Shown here piece by piece: positions 33,100-39,986 of a stretch of 49,866 nucleotides of DNA (its first letter is position 1; each line of letters begins with the position of its first letter). The translations under genes were made by a program, and so were the position numbers. The stretch comes from Polyangia bacterium. GTDB taxonomy: Bacteria; Myxococcota_A; Polyangia; Polyangiales; Sandaracinaceae. Location of the stretch: NCBI GenBank assembly GCA_030426845.1, contig JAUHXR010000022.1, positions 1 to 49,866 of the forward strand. The letters are read 5' to 3'. The notes under the pieces were generated by a model. It did no database searches and had not been told where the DNA came from. It worked only from the letters and a program-made list of their open reading frames with translations.

Positions 33100-33678
33100 C
33101 TACTCCGGGCGGGGCTCGCGCGAGCGGGTACGCCGAAAGCTGGCGAAGTCGAAGACGGGGTTCAAGGCCTTGGCGTACCGCACCACGGGCACCGAGCGGT
33201 CGCCGAACGGGTCCCAGCGGCGCGCTCCGTCGAGGCGGAAGCCGAGCCGCTCGTAGAAGGCGCGGGCCGCGCGGTTCTTGGCGAGCACCCACACCGCGAC
33301 CCAGCGGCAGCGGTGGCGGGCCAGGTCGGCGGTCGCGAGGGTCATCAGCCGCGCCCCGAGGCCCCGGCCGGTGAGCTGGGGCTCGAGGTAGATCATGGAC
33401 ACCTCGCCCGCGTAGCCCATCCACGACGGATCGTCGCGCAGCGGCCCGTAGCTCACGAAGCCGCCGACGCGCCCCTCCTCCTCGACCACGAAGATGGACT
33501 CCTCGACCTCGTGGGCCGCGAGGCGGCGCCACCAGCGGGCGGCGAGCTCGTCGTGGCGCAGGCGGTCGAGGTAGGCGTCCGGCAGCAGCCCACGGTAGGC
33601 CCAGCGCCAGCTCGCGAGGTGCACGCGGGCCAGCTCGTCGGCGTCCCCGCGGTGGGCCGATCTCAGAAGCGCGTCCAC
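33100..33678 (-). CDS. GNAT family N-acetyltransferase
   Basis: 192 aa from GTG. The acetyl-CoA loop is visible as LTGRGLGARLMTLA (R/Q-x-x-G-x-G/A), preceded by strand VSMIYLEPQ and followed by AVWVLAKNRAARAFYERLGF, the typical C-terminal part of GNAT enzymes. N-terminus HLASWRWAYRGLLPDAYLDR matches RimI-like small-molecule or protein acetyltransferases. Substrate unknown. It is three bases upstream of the hydrolase lipoprotein gene. Confidence 0.9.
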   Translation of the reverse strand: MDALLRSAHRGDADELARVHLASWRWAYRGLLPDAYLDRLRHDELAARWWRRLAAHEVEESIFVVEEEGRVGGFVSYGPLRDDPSWMGYAGEVSMIYLEPQLTGRGLGARLMTLATADLARHRCRWVAVWVLAKNRAARAFYERLGFRLDGARRWDPFGDRSVPVVRYAKALNPVFDFASFRRTRSREPRPE

Positions 33679-33756
33679 GTCCCAAGCGTGGCACGCCCAC
33701 CGACGCGCGAGAAGGTCGACCCCCGAGAAAGCCCGGCCCGCGCCGGAGCGCTCCCG

Positions 33757-34152
33757 TCACTCCACGACGGGCACGCAGCGGCCGCCGAGGCAGCGCGCGC
33801 GATCCGTCCCGCAGCTCCGGTGCTCGGACGCGCCGACCGGGCAGCTCGCCGCCGCGCACTCGGCCGGCGCCGCCTCCTGCAGCGCAGCCACGCGGTCGCG
33901 CCGCACCGCGAGCTGGCGACCCTGGCGCGCGCAGCCGCAGCAGTCCTGCACGAGCACGCACTCCGCGTCGCGTGAGCAGGCCTGGTCCTCGCTCGCCGCG
34001 CTCGCGATGGGCGGGGGCCCCTCGGCCGGGGCCTGGTACGAAGAGCCGCAGCCGACGAGGAGCGCCACGAAGACCGCCGCCACGAAGACCGCCGACCCGA
34101 AGACCGCCGACCCGAGGACCGCCGACCCGAGGACCGCCGACGCGAGCCTCAC
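33757..34152 (-). CDS. Small Cys-rich lipoprotein with repeat-built signal peptide
   Basis: 131 aa from GTG. Residues ~5-29 are five repeats of Ser-Ala-Val-Leu/Phe-Gly or Ala-Val-Phe-Val-Ala, encoded by five 15-bp DNA units, followed by LLVGC as lipobox. The hydrophobic core of the signal peptide is thus made of a tandem repeat. The mature part has cysteines in CSRDAECVLVQDCCGCA and CLGGRC, resembling small disulfide-bonded modules. Its GTG start overlaps the TcdA-like stop as GTGA. Function unknown. Confidence 0.8.
   Translation of the reverse strand: MRLASAVLGSAVLGSAVFGSAVFVAAVFVALLVGCGSSYQAPAEGPPPIASAASEDQACSRDAECVLVQDCCGCARQGRQLAVRRDRVAALQEAAPAECAAASCPVGASEHRSCGTDRARCLGGRCVPVVE
34066..34140. 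repeat. Five 15-bp tandem repeats encoding a signal peptide
   Basis: Copies at 34066-34080, 34081-34095, 34096-34110, 34111-34125 and 34126-34140, consensus CMCGARGACCGCCGM on the plus strand. They encode the hydrophobic core of the lipoprotein signal peptide on the minus strand. Confidence 0.9.
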
Positions 34153-35009
34153 GGCGCGCCGCTCAGCGCGCGGACCGCGACGCTGGCCGCGGCGAGACCG
34201 AACGCGCCGGTGACGAAGGCCGCGCTGCCGTCGATGCGGTTGCGCGCGTCGCAGGTGTGGAGGCCGTTGTCCTTGTTCGGGCAGACGCAGACGAAGCCCT
34301 GGCCGTCGTCGTAGGAGAGCGCGGCCGGCTCGCGCGGCGTCTCCTCGCTGTAGACGGCGTCGACGCCGATCGGCTGGCCCGGCTCGACCGCGAGGCCGTG
34401 CTCGCGCCGGAGGATCTTGCGGAGCGCGCGCGCGAACGGGTCGCGCCGGGTGTCGGCGAGATCGGCGACCCGGATGAGGGTCGGGTCCATCCGCGCGGCC
34501 GCGCCCATCGACGAGACGACCGGGACGCCGCGGCGCAGGCAGGTCGCGAGGAGGTGGGCCTTGGCGGTGAGGTTGTCGATCGCGTCGATCACGTAGTCGA
34601 CCTGGCCGTCGAGGAGCGCCTCGCTCGCCTCGGCCGAGTAGAAGCGCGGCACCGCCGTCACCGTGGCCGCAGGGTTCACGCGGCGCAGGCGCTCGGCCAT
34701 CACCTCGACCTTCGGCTTGCCGATGTTGCCGCGGAGCGCGTGGAGCTGGCGGTTCGCGTTGGTCACGCAGACGTCGTCGAAGTCGATCAGCACCAGCTCA
34801 CCGACCGCGCTGCGCGCGAGCGCCTCGGCCGCGAAGGAGCCCACCCCGCCGACGCCGATCACGAGCACCCGCGCGCCCATGAGGCGGTGCAGCCCCGGCT
34901 CGGTGAAGAGGCGCGCGGCGCGGTCCCAGCGGCGGTGCGTGCGGGGCGCCCGGTCGGTCGGGCCCGCCTCGAGCGAGGGCGAGCCGGGATCGATCATCGG
35001 CAGCGGCAT
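34149..35009 (-). CDS. tcdA: TcdA-like E1-type adenylating enzyme (t6A dehydratase)
   Basis: 286 aa. The E1/ThiF/MoeB nucleotide-binding motif is VLVIGVGGVGSFAAEAL, with LIDFDDVCVTNANRQLHAL supplying the acidic residue and Arg of the site. RVADLADTRRDPFARALRKI and GVDAVYSEETP match TcdA (CsdL), which cyclises the threonylcarbamoyl group of t6A37 on ANN-decoding tRNAs. The C-terminal CVCPNKDNGLHTCDARNRID contains clustered cysteines, then GSAAFVTGAFGLAAAS. I chose the ATG at 35009; ATG at 34997 is also possible. It lies 13 bases after the glycerophosphodiesterase stop, so co-transcription is likely. Confidence 0.85.
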   Translation of the reverse strand: MPLPMIDPGSPSLEAGPTDRAPRTHRRWDRAARLFTEPGLHRLMGARVLVIGVGGVGSFAAEALARSAVGELVLIDFDDVCVTNANRQLHALRGNIGKPKVEVMAERLRRVNPAATVTAVPRFYSAEASEALLDGQVDYVIDAIDNLTAKAHLLATCLRRGVPVVSSMGAAARMDPTLIRVADLADTRRDPFARALRKILRREHGLAVEPGQPIGVDAVYSEETPREPAALSYDDGQGFVCVCPNKDNGLHTCDARNRIDGSAAFVTGAFGLAAASVAVRALSGAP

Positions 35010-35022
35010 GACGACGCCACGA

Positions 35023-35829
35023 TTACTCGCCCGCGAGGGGAAGTCCACGCGACGCGAAGACCCGCGCGAGCCGCGCCGGGTGGTCGGTCATCACGCCGTC
35101 CACCCCGAGGTCGAGCAGGCGGTGCATCTCGGCCGTCTCGTCGATCGTCCAGACGTGCACCCGGAGGCCGCGCGCGTGGGCGGCGTCGACGAACCGCCGG
35201 GTCACCACGCGGACAGGCCCGTGCCGCACCGGCACCTGGAGCGCGTGGTAGGGGACGCGGGGTGGCAGCCCGGCGCGGGCGGCGAGCACGAAGCGGATCA
35301 CCCCGCGCACCCCGGGCGAGGTCGGGATCGCCGCGCCCGGACGGAGCGCGCGGAACCGGTGGACGATCGGGTCGTGGGCCGCGGCGACGAGGATCCGATC
35401 GTGCACGCCGAGACGATCGATCTCGTCCCACATCGCGCGCTCCATCTGCGGTGACCGCTGCTTGATCTCGACGTTGAGGCGCAGCTCGGGGTGGAGCGCG
35501 AACGCCTCCTCGAGCGTCGGGATGCGGCAGCCCTTGCCCCGGAACGGGAAGCGCACGCCGTCGCGCGTGAAGCGGTAGCCGGCGTCGAGGCGCTTGAGCT
35601 CGGCGAGGGTGCGCTCGAAGACGAAGCCCGAGCCGTCGGTCGTCCGATCGAGGGTCGGATCGTGGAAGCAGACGATCGCGCCGTCGCGCGTGCGGTGGAC
35701 GTCGGTCTCGAGGTAGCGAAAGCCCAGAGCCACCGCCCCCTCGAACGAAGTGAGGGTGTTCTCCGGCCAGACCGCCGCGCCCCCGCGGTGCGCGAAGGCG
35801 ACGGGCCGCGGCACGAGGTAGGGATGCAC
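35023..35829 (-). CDS. Glycerophosphodiester phosphodiesterase
   Basis: 268 aa from GTG. The start VHPYLVPRPVAFAHRGG puts the catalytic AHRGG (His and Arg) close to the N-terminus, as usual for cytoplasmic GDPDs. ENTLTSFEGAVALGFRYLETDVHRTRDG carries the metal-binding Glu-x-Asp, and CFHDPTLDRTTDGSG the second catalytic His. The later strands NVEIK, HVWTIDE and GVMTDHPA complete the PI-PLC-like barrel. It releases glycerol-3-phosphate from glycerophosphodiesters. A TACACT box lies eight bases before the GTG, suggesting a leaderless transcript. It diverges from tag. Confidence 0.92.
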   Translation of the reverse strand: MHPYLVPRPVAFAHRGGAAVWPENTLTSFEGAVALGFRYLETDVHRTRDGAIVCFHDPTLDRTTDGSGFVFERTLAELKRLDAGYRFTRDGVRFPFRGKGCRIPTLEEAFALHPELRLNVEIKQRSPQMERAMWDEIDRLGVHDRILVAAAHDPIVHRFRALRPGAAIPTSPGVRGVIRFVLAARAGLPPRVPYHALQVPVRHGPVRVVTRRFVDAAHARGLRVHVWTIDETAEMHRLLDLGVDGVMTDHPARLARVFASRGLPLAGE

Positions 35830-35837
35830 GGGGCGCG

Positions 35838-35865
35838 AGTGTAGCCGACTCTCACGCGGTACCCT
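35838..35865. promoter_or_regulatory. Back-to-back -10-like boxes between GDPD and tag
   Basis: Minus strand TACACT (35838-35843) is eight bases from the GTG at 35829. Plus strand TACCCT (35860-35865) is seven bases from the ATG at 35873. The two boxes are 16 bases apart, so RNA polymerase cannot occupy both at once. Confidence 0.5.
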
Positions 35866-35872
35866 CCCGCCC

Positions 35873-36523
35873 ATGACGGACGGCACAGCGGAGGGGCTCA
35901 CGGAGGGCGCCGACGGCCGGCGCCGCTGCTGGTGGCCGGGCGAGGCGCCCGACTACCTCGCGTATCACGACGACGAGTGGGGTCGGCCAGTGCTGGACGA
36001 CCACCGGCTGTTCGAGAAGCTCTGCCTCGAGGGCTTCCAGTCCGGGCTGAGCTGGCTGACGATCCTGCGCAAGCGCGAGGGCTTCCGCCGCGCGTTCCGC
36101 GGCTTCGACTTCGCGGAGGTCGCCCGCTTCGGCCCGCGCGACGTGGAGCGGCTGCTGCAAGACGCGTCCATCGTGCGGCACCGCGGCAAGATCGAGGCGT
36201 CGATCCACAACGCGGCGCGCGCGCTCGAGGTGGTCGAGGACCAGGGCTCGCTCGCGGCGTTCTTCTGGAGCTTCGAGCCGCCGCCCGACGAGCGCCCCTC
36301 GCGGGTCGACCGCGCCTCGATCGACGCGACGACCCCGGCCTCGACGCGGCTCGCCAAGGCGCTGAAGCGGCGCGGCTTCCGCTTCGTCGGGCCGACCACC
36401 GCCTACGCGTTCATGCAGGCGATGGGGATGGTCAACGACCACCTCGACGGCTGCTTCGCGCGCGACGAGGTGGAGCGAGCGCGGGCGGCGCTGACCCGCC
36501 CTTCGCCGCCGCGGGCGAGTTGA
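35873..36523 (+). CDS. tag: DNA-3-methyladenine glycosylase I
   Basis: 216 aa. It removes 3-methyladenine from alkylated DNA to start base excision repair. RCWWPGEAPDYLAYHDDEWG carries the first zinc ligands (Cys19, His32); LFEKLCLEGFQSGLSWLTIL holds the conserved Glu and Trp of the base pocket; VGPTTAYAFMQAMGMVNDH then LDGC supplies the last His and Cys ligands, as in E. coli Tag. The N-terminus has about 15 extra residues. No Shine-Dalgarno sequence is seen; a TACCCT box is seven bases upstream. Confidence 0.95.
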   Translation: MTDGTAEGLTEGADGRRRCWWPGEAPDYLAYHDDEWGRPVLDDHRLFEKLCLEGFQSGLSWLTILRKREGFRRAFRGFDFAEVARFGPRDVERLLQDASIVRHRGKIEASIHNAARALEVVEDQGSLAAFFWSFEPPPDERPSRVDRASIDATTPASTRLAKALKRRGFRFVGPTTAYAFMQAMGMVNDHLDGCFARDEVERARAALTRPSPPRAS

Positions 36524-36536
36524 GGGCGCGGCCGAA

Positions 36537-38123
36537 TTGACCGCGCGGGCCGGCTGGCTGGCGATCGGGCTGCTCGTCGCCCTCCCCTCGCTCGGGGTCG
36601 GCTTCTTCGGCGACGACCTCCGCGCGGTCCTCGTCCTCGAGGGCCGGGTCGTGGGGGCGCGGTGGACGGACGCGGTCGGGGGGCCGCCGGCCGCGATCGA
36701 CTCGACGCAAGGTACACTGACGCCTTGGTGGGCCGAGGAGGAGGCCGTCGCGCGGCCGTGGCGGCCGCTCACCGCCGCGTCCCTCGCGCTCGACCACGCG
36801 GTCTACGGGCGCGACGCGCGCGGCTACCATCTGACCAACGGGCTGCTGTTCGCCCTCGCGGTCCTCCTCGCCGCCGCGTGCTTCCGCGAGCTCGCGCGCG
36901 GCCGCCGGGGCATCGCCGTCCTGGCGGCGCTCGTGTTCGCGCTCGACGAGGCGCACGCCACCGCGATCGCGCAGCCGACCGCGCGGCACGCCCTCCTCGG
37001 CGGCGCCCTCGCGCTCGGGGCCTGGCTGACGCGCCGCCGGCCCTGGGCCTCGCTCGGCCTGCTCGCGATGGCGCTCGGGGCGAGCGAGCTCGCCGCGCCG
37101 GTCGCCCTCTGGATCGCGATCGACGCGCGCCTCCGCGGCCGGTCGCTGCGCGCCGCCGCGCCGGCCCTCGCGCTCGGCCTCGGCGCGCCTCTCCTCACGG
37201 CCGCGCTGGGCCGGGGCGAGCTCGCCCCGCTCGAGGCGGGCGGCGCGCTGTGGGTCCGTCTGCCCGTGCTCGCGGGCGCGCTCCTGGCGCCGGTCCGACC
37301 GGAGCGCCTGCTCGAGGCGGAGGGCGGCGGCATGCTCGCGATGGGCTGCGCGCTCCTCGTCGTCCTCTTCGCGGCCCTCGCGCGCCCCGCCCTGCGCGAG
37401 CCCGGCGCCCGCTTCAGCGCGCTCGCCCTCGCCGCGCATCTCCCCTGGCTCGCGCTCGGTCCGCCGTCGAGCGTGAGCCTCTTCCTCGCGAGCGTGCCCG
37501 CCGCCTACCTCGTGGCCGCCACCGTCCGCGTCTACGCGCGCGGCGGCGTCGAGGCGCGCGTCCTCGCAGGCGCGCTGCTCGCCGTCCACCTGGTGCTCGC
37601 GCCCGCGCTCGTCCTGCGGACCACCTCCCGCATGGCGGAGCGCGTGGCGTGGCAGGAGCGGGCGGCCGCCTCGATCCCGCGGCTCCCCGGTGCGCGCGTG
37701 CTGCTGCTCACCTCACCGGCCGACGTCGACGCGGACCTCCCGCTGCGCGTCCTCCTCGAGTCGCCGCGGCCCGCGGGCGTCTGGCTGATGTCCCTGAGCC
37801 TCGAGTCGCACGGCCTGTGGCACCCCGACGCGGGCTCGATCGCGCTGAGCGGCGAGCTCCTGCGGCGACCGATCGAGCGCGGCATGCGCGCGGCGGCGCC
37901 GCGGGTCGGCGAGGTGAGCCGCCGCGGCGCGCTCGAGGTGACGATCGAGGAGGTCGCGCCCACCCACGTCGCGCGCGTCGCGATCCGGGTCGACGGCACG
38001 ACCCCCGAGAGGCTCTGGCTCCTCGCCCGCGACGGCGATCGCTACGCGCCGGTCGCGCTGCCCGAGGAGACGGGCGCGGTGACCCTGCCGCGCGCGGACG
38101 AGCGGGCCCGCGCGCAGCCTTGA
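36537..38123 (+). CDS. Polytopic membrane protein, GT-C glycosyltransferase-like
   Basis: 528 aa from TTG, 13 bases after the tag stop. The first ~370 residues contain about nine to eleven hydrophobic helices, starting with WLAIGLLVALPSLGVGFFGD. An acidic pair after the first helix (GDD) and the segment WRPLTAASLALDHAVYGRDA, GYHLTNGLLFALAVLL match the layout of bacterial GT-C membrane glycosyltransferases, which use polyprenyl-phosphate sugars. The C-terminal ~150 residues are soluble. The assignment is by topology and short motifs only. Confidence 0.65.
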   Translation: MTARAGWLAIGLLVALPSLGVGFFGDDLRAVLVLEGRVVGARWTDAVGGPPAAIDSTQGTLTPWWAEEEAVARPWRPLTAASLALDHAVYGRDARGYHLTNGLLFALAVLLAAACFRELARGRRGIAVLAALVFALDEAHATAIAQPTARHALLGGALALGAWLTRRRPWASLGLLAMALGASELAAPVALWIAIDARLRGRSLRAAAPALALGLGAPLLTAALGRGELAPLEAGGALWVRLPVLAGALLAPVRPERLLEAEGGGMLAMGCALLVVLFAALARPALREPGARFSALALAAHLPWLALGPPSSVSLFLASVPAAYLVAATVRVYARGGVEARVLAGALLAVHLVLAPALVLRTTSRMAERVAWQERAAASIPRLPGARVLLLTSPADVDADLPLRVLLESPRPAGVWLMSLSLESHGLWHPDAGSIALSGELLRRPIERGMRAAAPRVGEVSRRGALEVTIEEVAPTHVARVAIRVDGTTPERLWLLARDGDRYAPVALPEETGAVTLPRADERARAQP

Positions 38124-38137
38124 GGAGGACGCCCCGT

Positions 38138-38863
38138 TCAGCCAACGCCGTACAGGGCGCTCGCGTTGGAGAACGTCGCGGCCGCCAGCGCCTCGGGCGC
38201 CTCGCCCCGCGCGTCGGCCACCGCGGCGAGGACGTCCACCAGGCCGACCGGCGCGGCCTGATCCGGCGCGTCGGTCTCGATCAACAGGCGCTGCGCCGGC
38301 ACGCGCCGCGCCGCCTCGCGCGGCCGACGCGCGCCCGCTCGGAGCACGCTCGGGCCGATCCCGATCGAGAGGCCGAGCGCGACGTAGCGATCGACCAGCG
38401 CGGCCGAGCCGCTGTAGCCGTGGATCACCCCTCGGAGCGGGGCGTGGCGCGCCAGCCGATCGAGCGCGTGCCCGTGGAGCCCCACCACGTGCAGGATCAC
38501 CGGGCGCTCGAGGCCGCGCGCGAGCTCGAGCTGCGCGTCCGCCACCGCGTCCTGGCGCGCGAGGTCCGCCTCGACGCCCCGGTGCCAGCCGAGCTCGCCG
38601 ATCGCGTCGAGCGGGCGGGTCGAGGCGAAGGCCACGAGCGCGTCGACCTCGGCCTCGTGGGCGTGGGCCGGGTGGATCCCCGCCGCGCGCGCGAGCGTGG
38701 TCCCTTCGATCGACAGCGCGGCCACCGCCTCCCACTGCTCCGGCGCCACGCCGGGGACGCAGGCCGCGACCACCCCCGCGCTCCGCGCGGCGTCGCGCGC
38801 CGGCGCGTCGGTGCGCTCGAGGTGGCAGTGGCTGTCGAACAGCCGGAGGTCGAGCGGCCTCAG
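38138..38863 (-). CDS. TatD-family metal-dependent hydrolase, probable CTG start
   Basis: 241 aa. Metal ligands of the TatD family are visible: FDSHCHLER (HxH), IGELGWHRG (Glu), ILHVVGLHGH (His), GVIHGYSGS (His) and IETDAPD (Asp). TatD proteins are 3'-5' exonucleases or other amidohydrolase-fold enzymes. Between the adenosine deaminase stop and the conserved FDSH there is no in-frame ATG, GTG or TTG. The only candidate is CTG at 38861-38863, which overlaps that stop as CTGA, the same four-base pattern seen between other genes here. Confidence 0.82.
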   Translation of the reverse strand: MRPLDLRLFDSHCHLERTDAPARDAARSAGVVAACVPGVAPEQWEAVAALSIEGTTLARAAGIHPAHAHEAEVDALVAFASTRPLDAIGELGWHRGVEADLARQDAVADAQLELARGLERPVILHVVGLHGHALDRLARHAPLRGVIHGYSGSAALVDRYVALGLSIGIGPSVLRAGARRPREAARRVPAQRLLIETDAPDQAAPVGLVDVLAAVADARGEAPEALAAATFSNASALYGVG

Positions 38864-39966
38864 GCCTGCGCCTCGGCCGGCTCGATGCTCACACGCTCCT
38901 CGGCCTCGCTCGTCGGCGGATCGATCGTGCCGTCGTCGTGGAAGCGCCCGAGCTCGCGGCTGATGCGCCGCAGGAAGGCTTGCTTGACGTGGAACGGCAG
39001 GAACGCCGCCTTGAAGCCGTTGCGGATGATCCGCTTGAGCTCCGGGAGGCCCAGCCCCACCTGGGTGTGGGTCAGCCACAGCTCCTTGCTCACGCTCGTG
39101 TCGGTGATCAGGCGGTTGTCGGTGTTGACCGTCACCCGCAGCCCGAGGTCGTGGTAGAGCTTGATCGGGTGGCTCGCGAGGTCGCGGACCGCGCCCGTCT
39201 GCACGTTCGAGCTGGGGCAGCACTCGAGCGCGATGCGATGGTCGTTGACGTAGTGGAGCAGGTCGCCGTCCTCACGGAGCCGGCACCCGTGCCCGATGCG
39301 GTGCGCGCCGCAGTCGTGGATCGCCTGGTGGATCGACTCGGGCCCGTAGGCCTCGCCCGCGTGGATCGTCACGTTGATGTTGTTGGCCCGCACGAGCTGG
39401 AACGCGGGCAGGTGGTGCTTGGCGGGGTAGTCGTACTCCGCGCCCGCGAGGTCGAACGCGACCACGCCGCGGTTCTTGTAGGCGACCGCGAGCTGCGCCA
39501 TCTCGATCGAGCTCTCGGGCGAGATGTTGCGGATGCCGCAGACGATCACGTTGGACTCGATCCCGTGAGACTCCTTCGCCTGCCAGAGGCCCTCGAGCAC
39601 CGCCTCGACCACCGTGGTGAGGCGCAGGCCCTGGCGGGTGTGGAGCATCGGCGCGTAGCGGACCTCCATGTAGCGGACGTTCTCCTTGGCCGCGTCCTCG
39701 GCGAGCTCGCGGGCGCAGCGCACCAGCGACTCCTCCGTCTGCATGACCTTGAGCGTCGTCTCGAACGCCTTGAGGTACTCGACGAGCGAGCCGGTGTTCT
39801 CCCCGAGGTGGAGCCGGCGCGCGAGCTCGGCGGGCTCGGTGGAGGGGAGCTCGACGCCGTACTCGTCGGCGAGCTCGATGAGCGTCTCGAGGCGGAGCGA
39901 GCCGTCGAGGTGGACGTGGAGGTCGGTCTTGGGAAGCTGCTGGAAGAACTCGAGGGGGAGCGACAT
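38860..39966 (-). CDS. add: Adenosine deaminase
   Basis: 368 aa. It converts adenosine or deoxyadenosine to inosine in purine salvage. The zinc site is TDLHVHLDGS (His17, His19), then TIHAGEAYG (His and catalytic Glu region), GHGCRLRED, and TVNTDNRLITDT with the Asp that binds zinc. NTDN in place of the eukaryotic NTDD is the form I recall in actinobacterial-type enzymes. It is 20 bases after the carbamoyltransferase stop and overlaps the TatD gene, so the three may share a transcript. Confidence 0.95.
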   Translation of the reverse strand: MSLPLEFFQQLPKTDLHVHLDGSLRLETLIELADEYGVELPSTEPAELARRLHLGENTGSLVEYLKAFETTLKVMQTEESLVRCARELAEDAAKENVRYMEVRYAPMLHTRQGLRLTTVVEAVLEGLWQAKESHGIESNVIVCGIRNISPESSIEMAQLAVAYKNRGVVAFDLAGAEYDYPAKHHLPAFQLVRANNINVTIHAGEAYGPESIHQAIHDCGAHRIGHGCRLREDGDLLHYVNDHRIALECCPSSNVQTGAVRDLASHPIKLYHDLGLRVTVNTDNRLITDTSVSKELWLTHTQVGLGLPELKRIIRNGFKAAFLPFHVKQAFLRRISRELGRFHDDGTIDPPTSEAEERVSIEPAEAQA

Positions 39967-39986
39967 CGAGGGAGGTTAGCAGGTAC

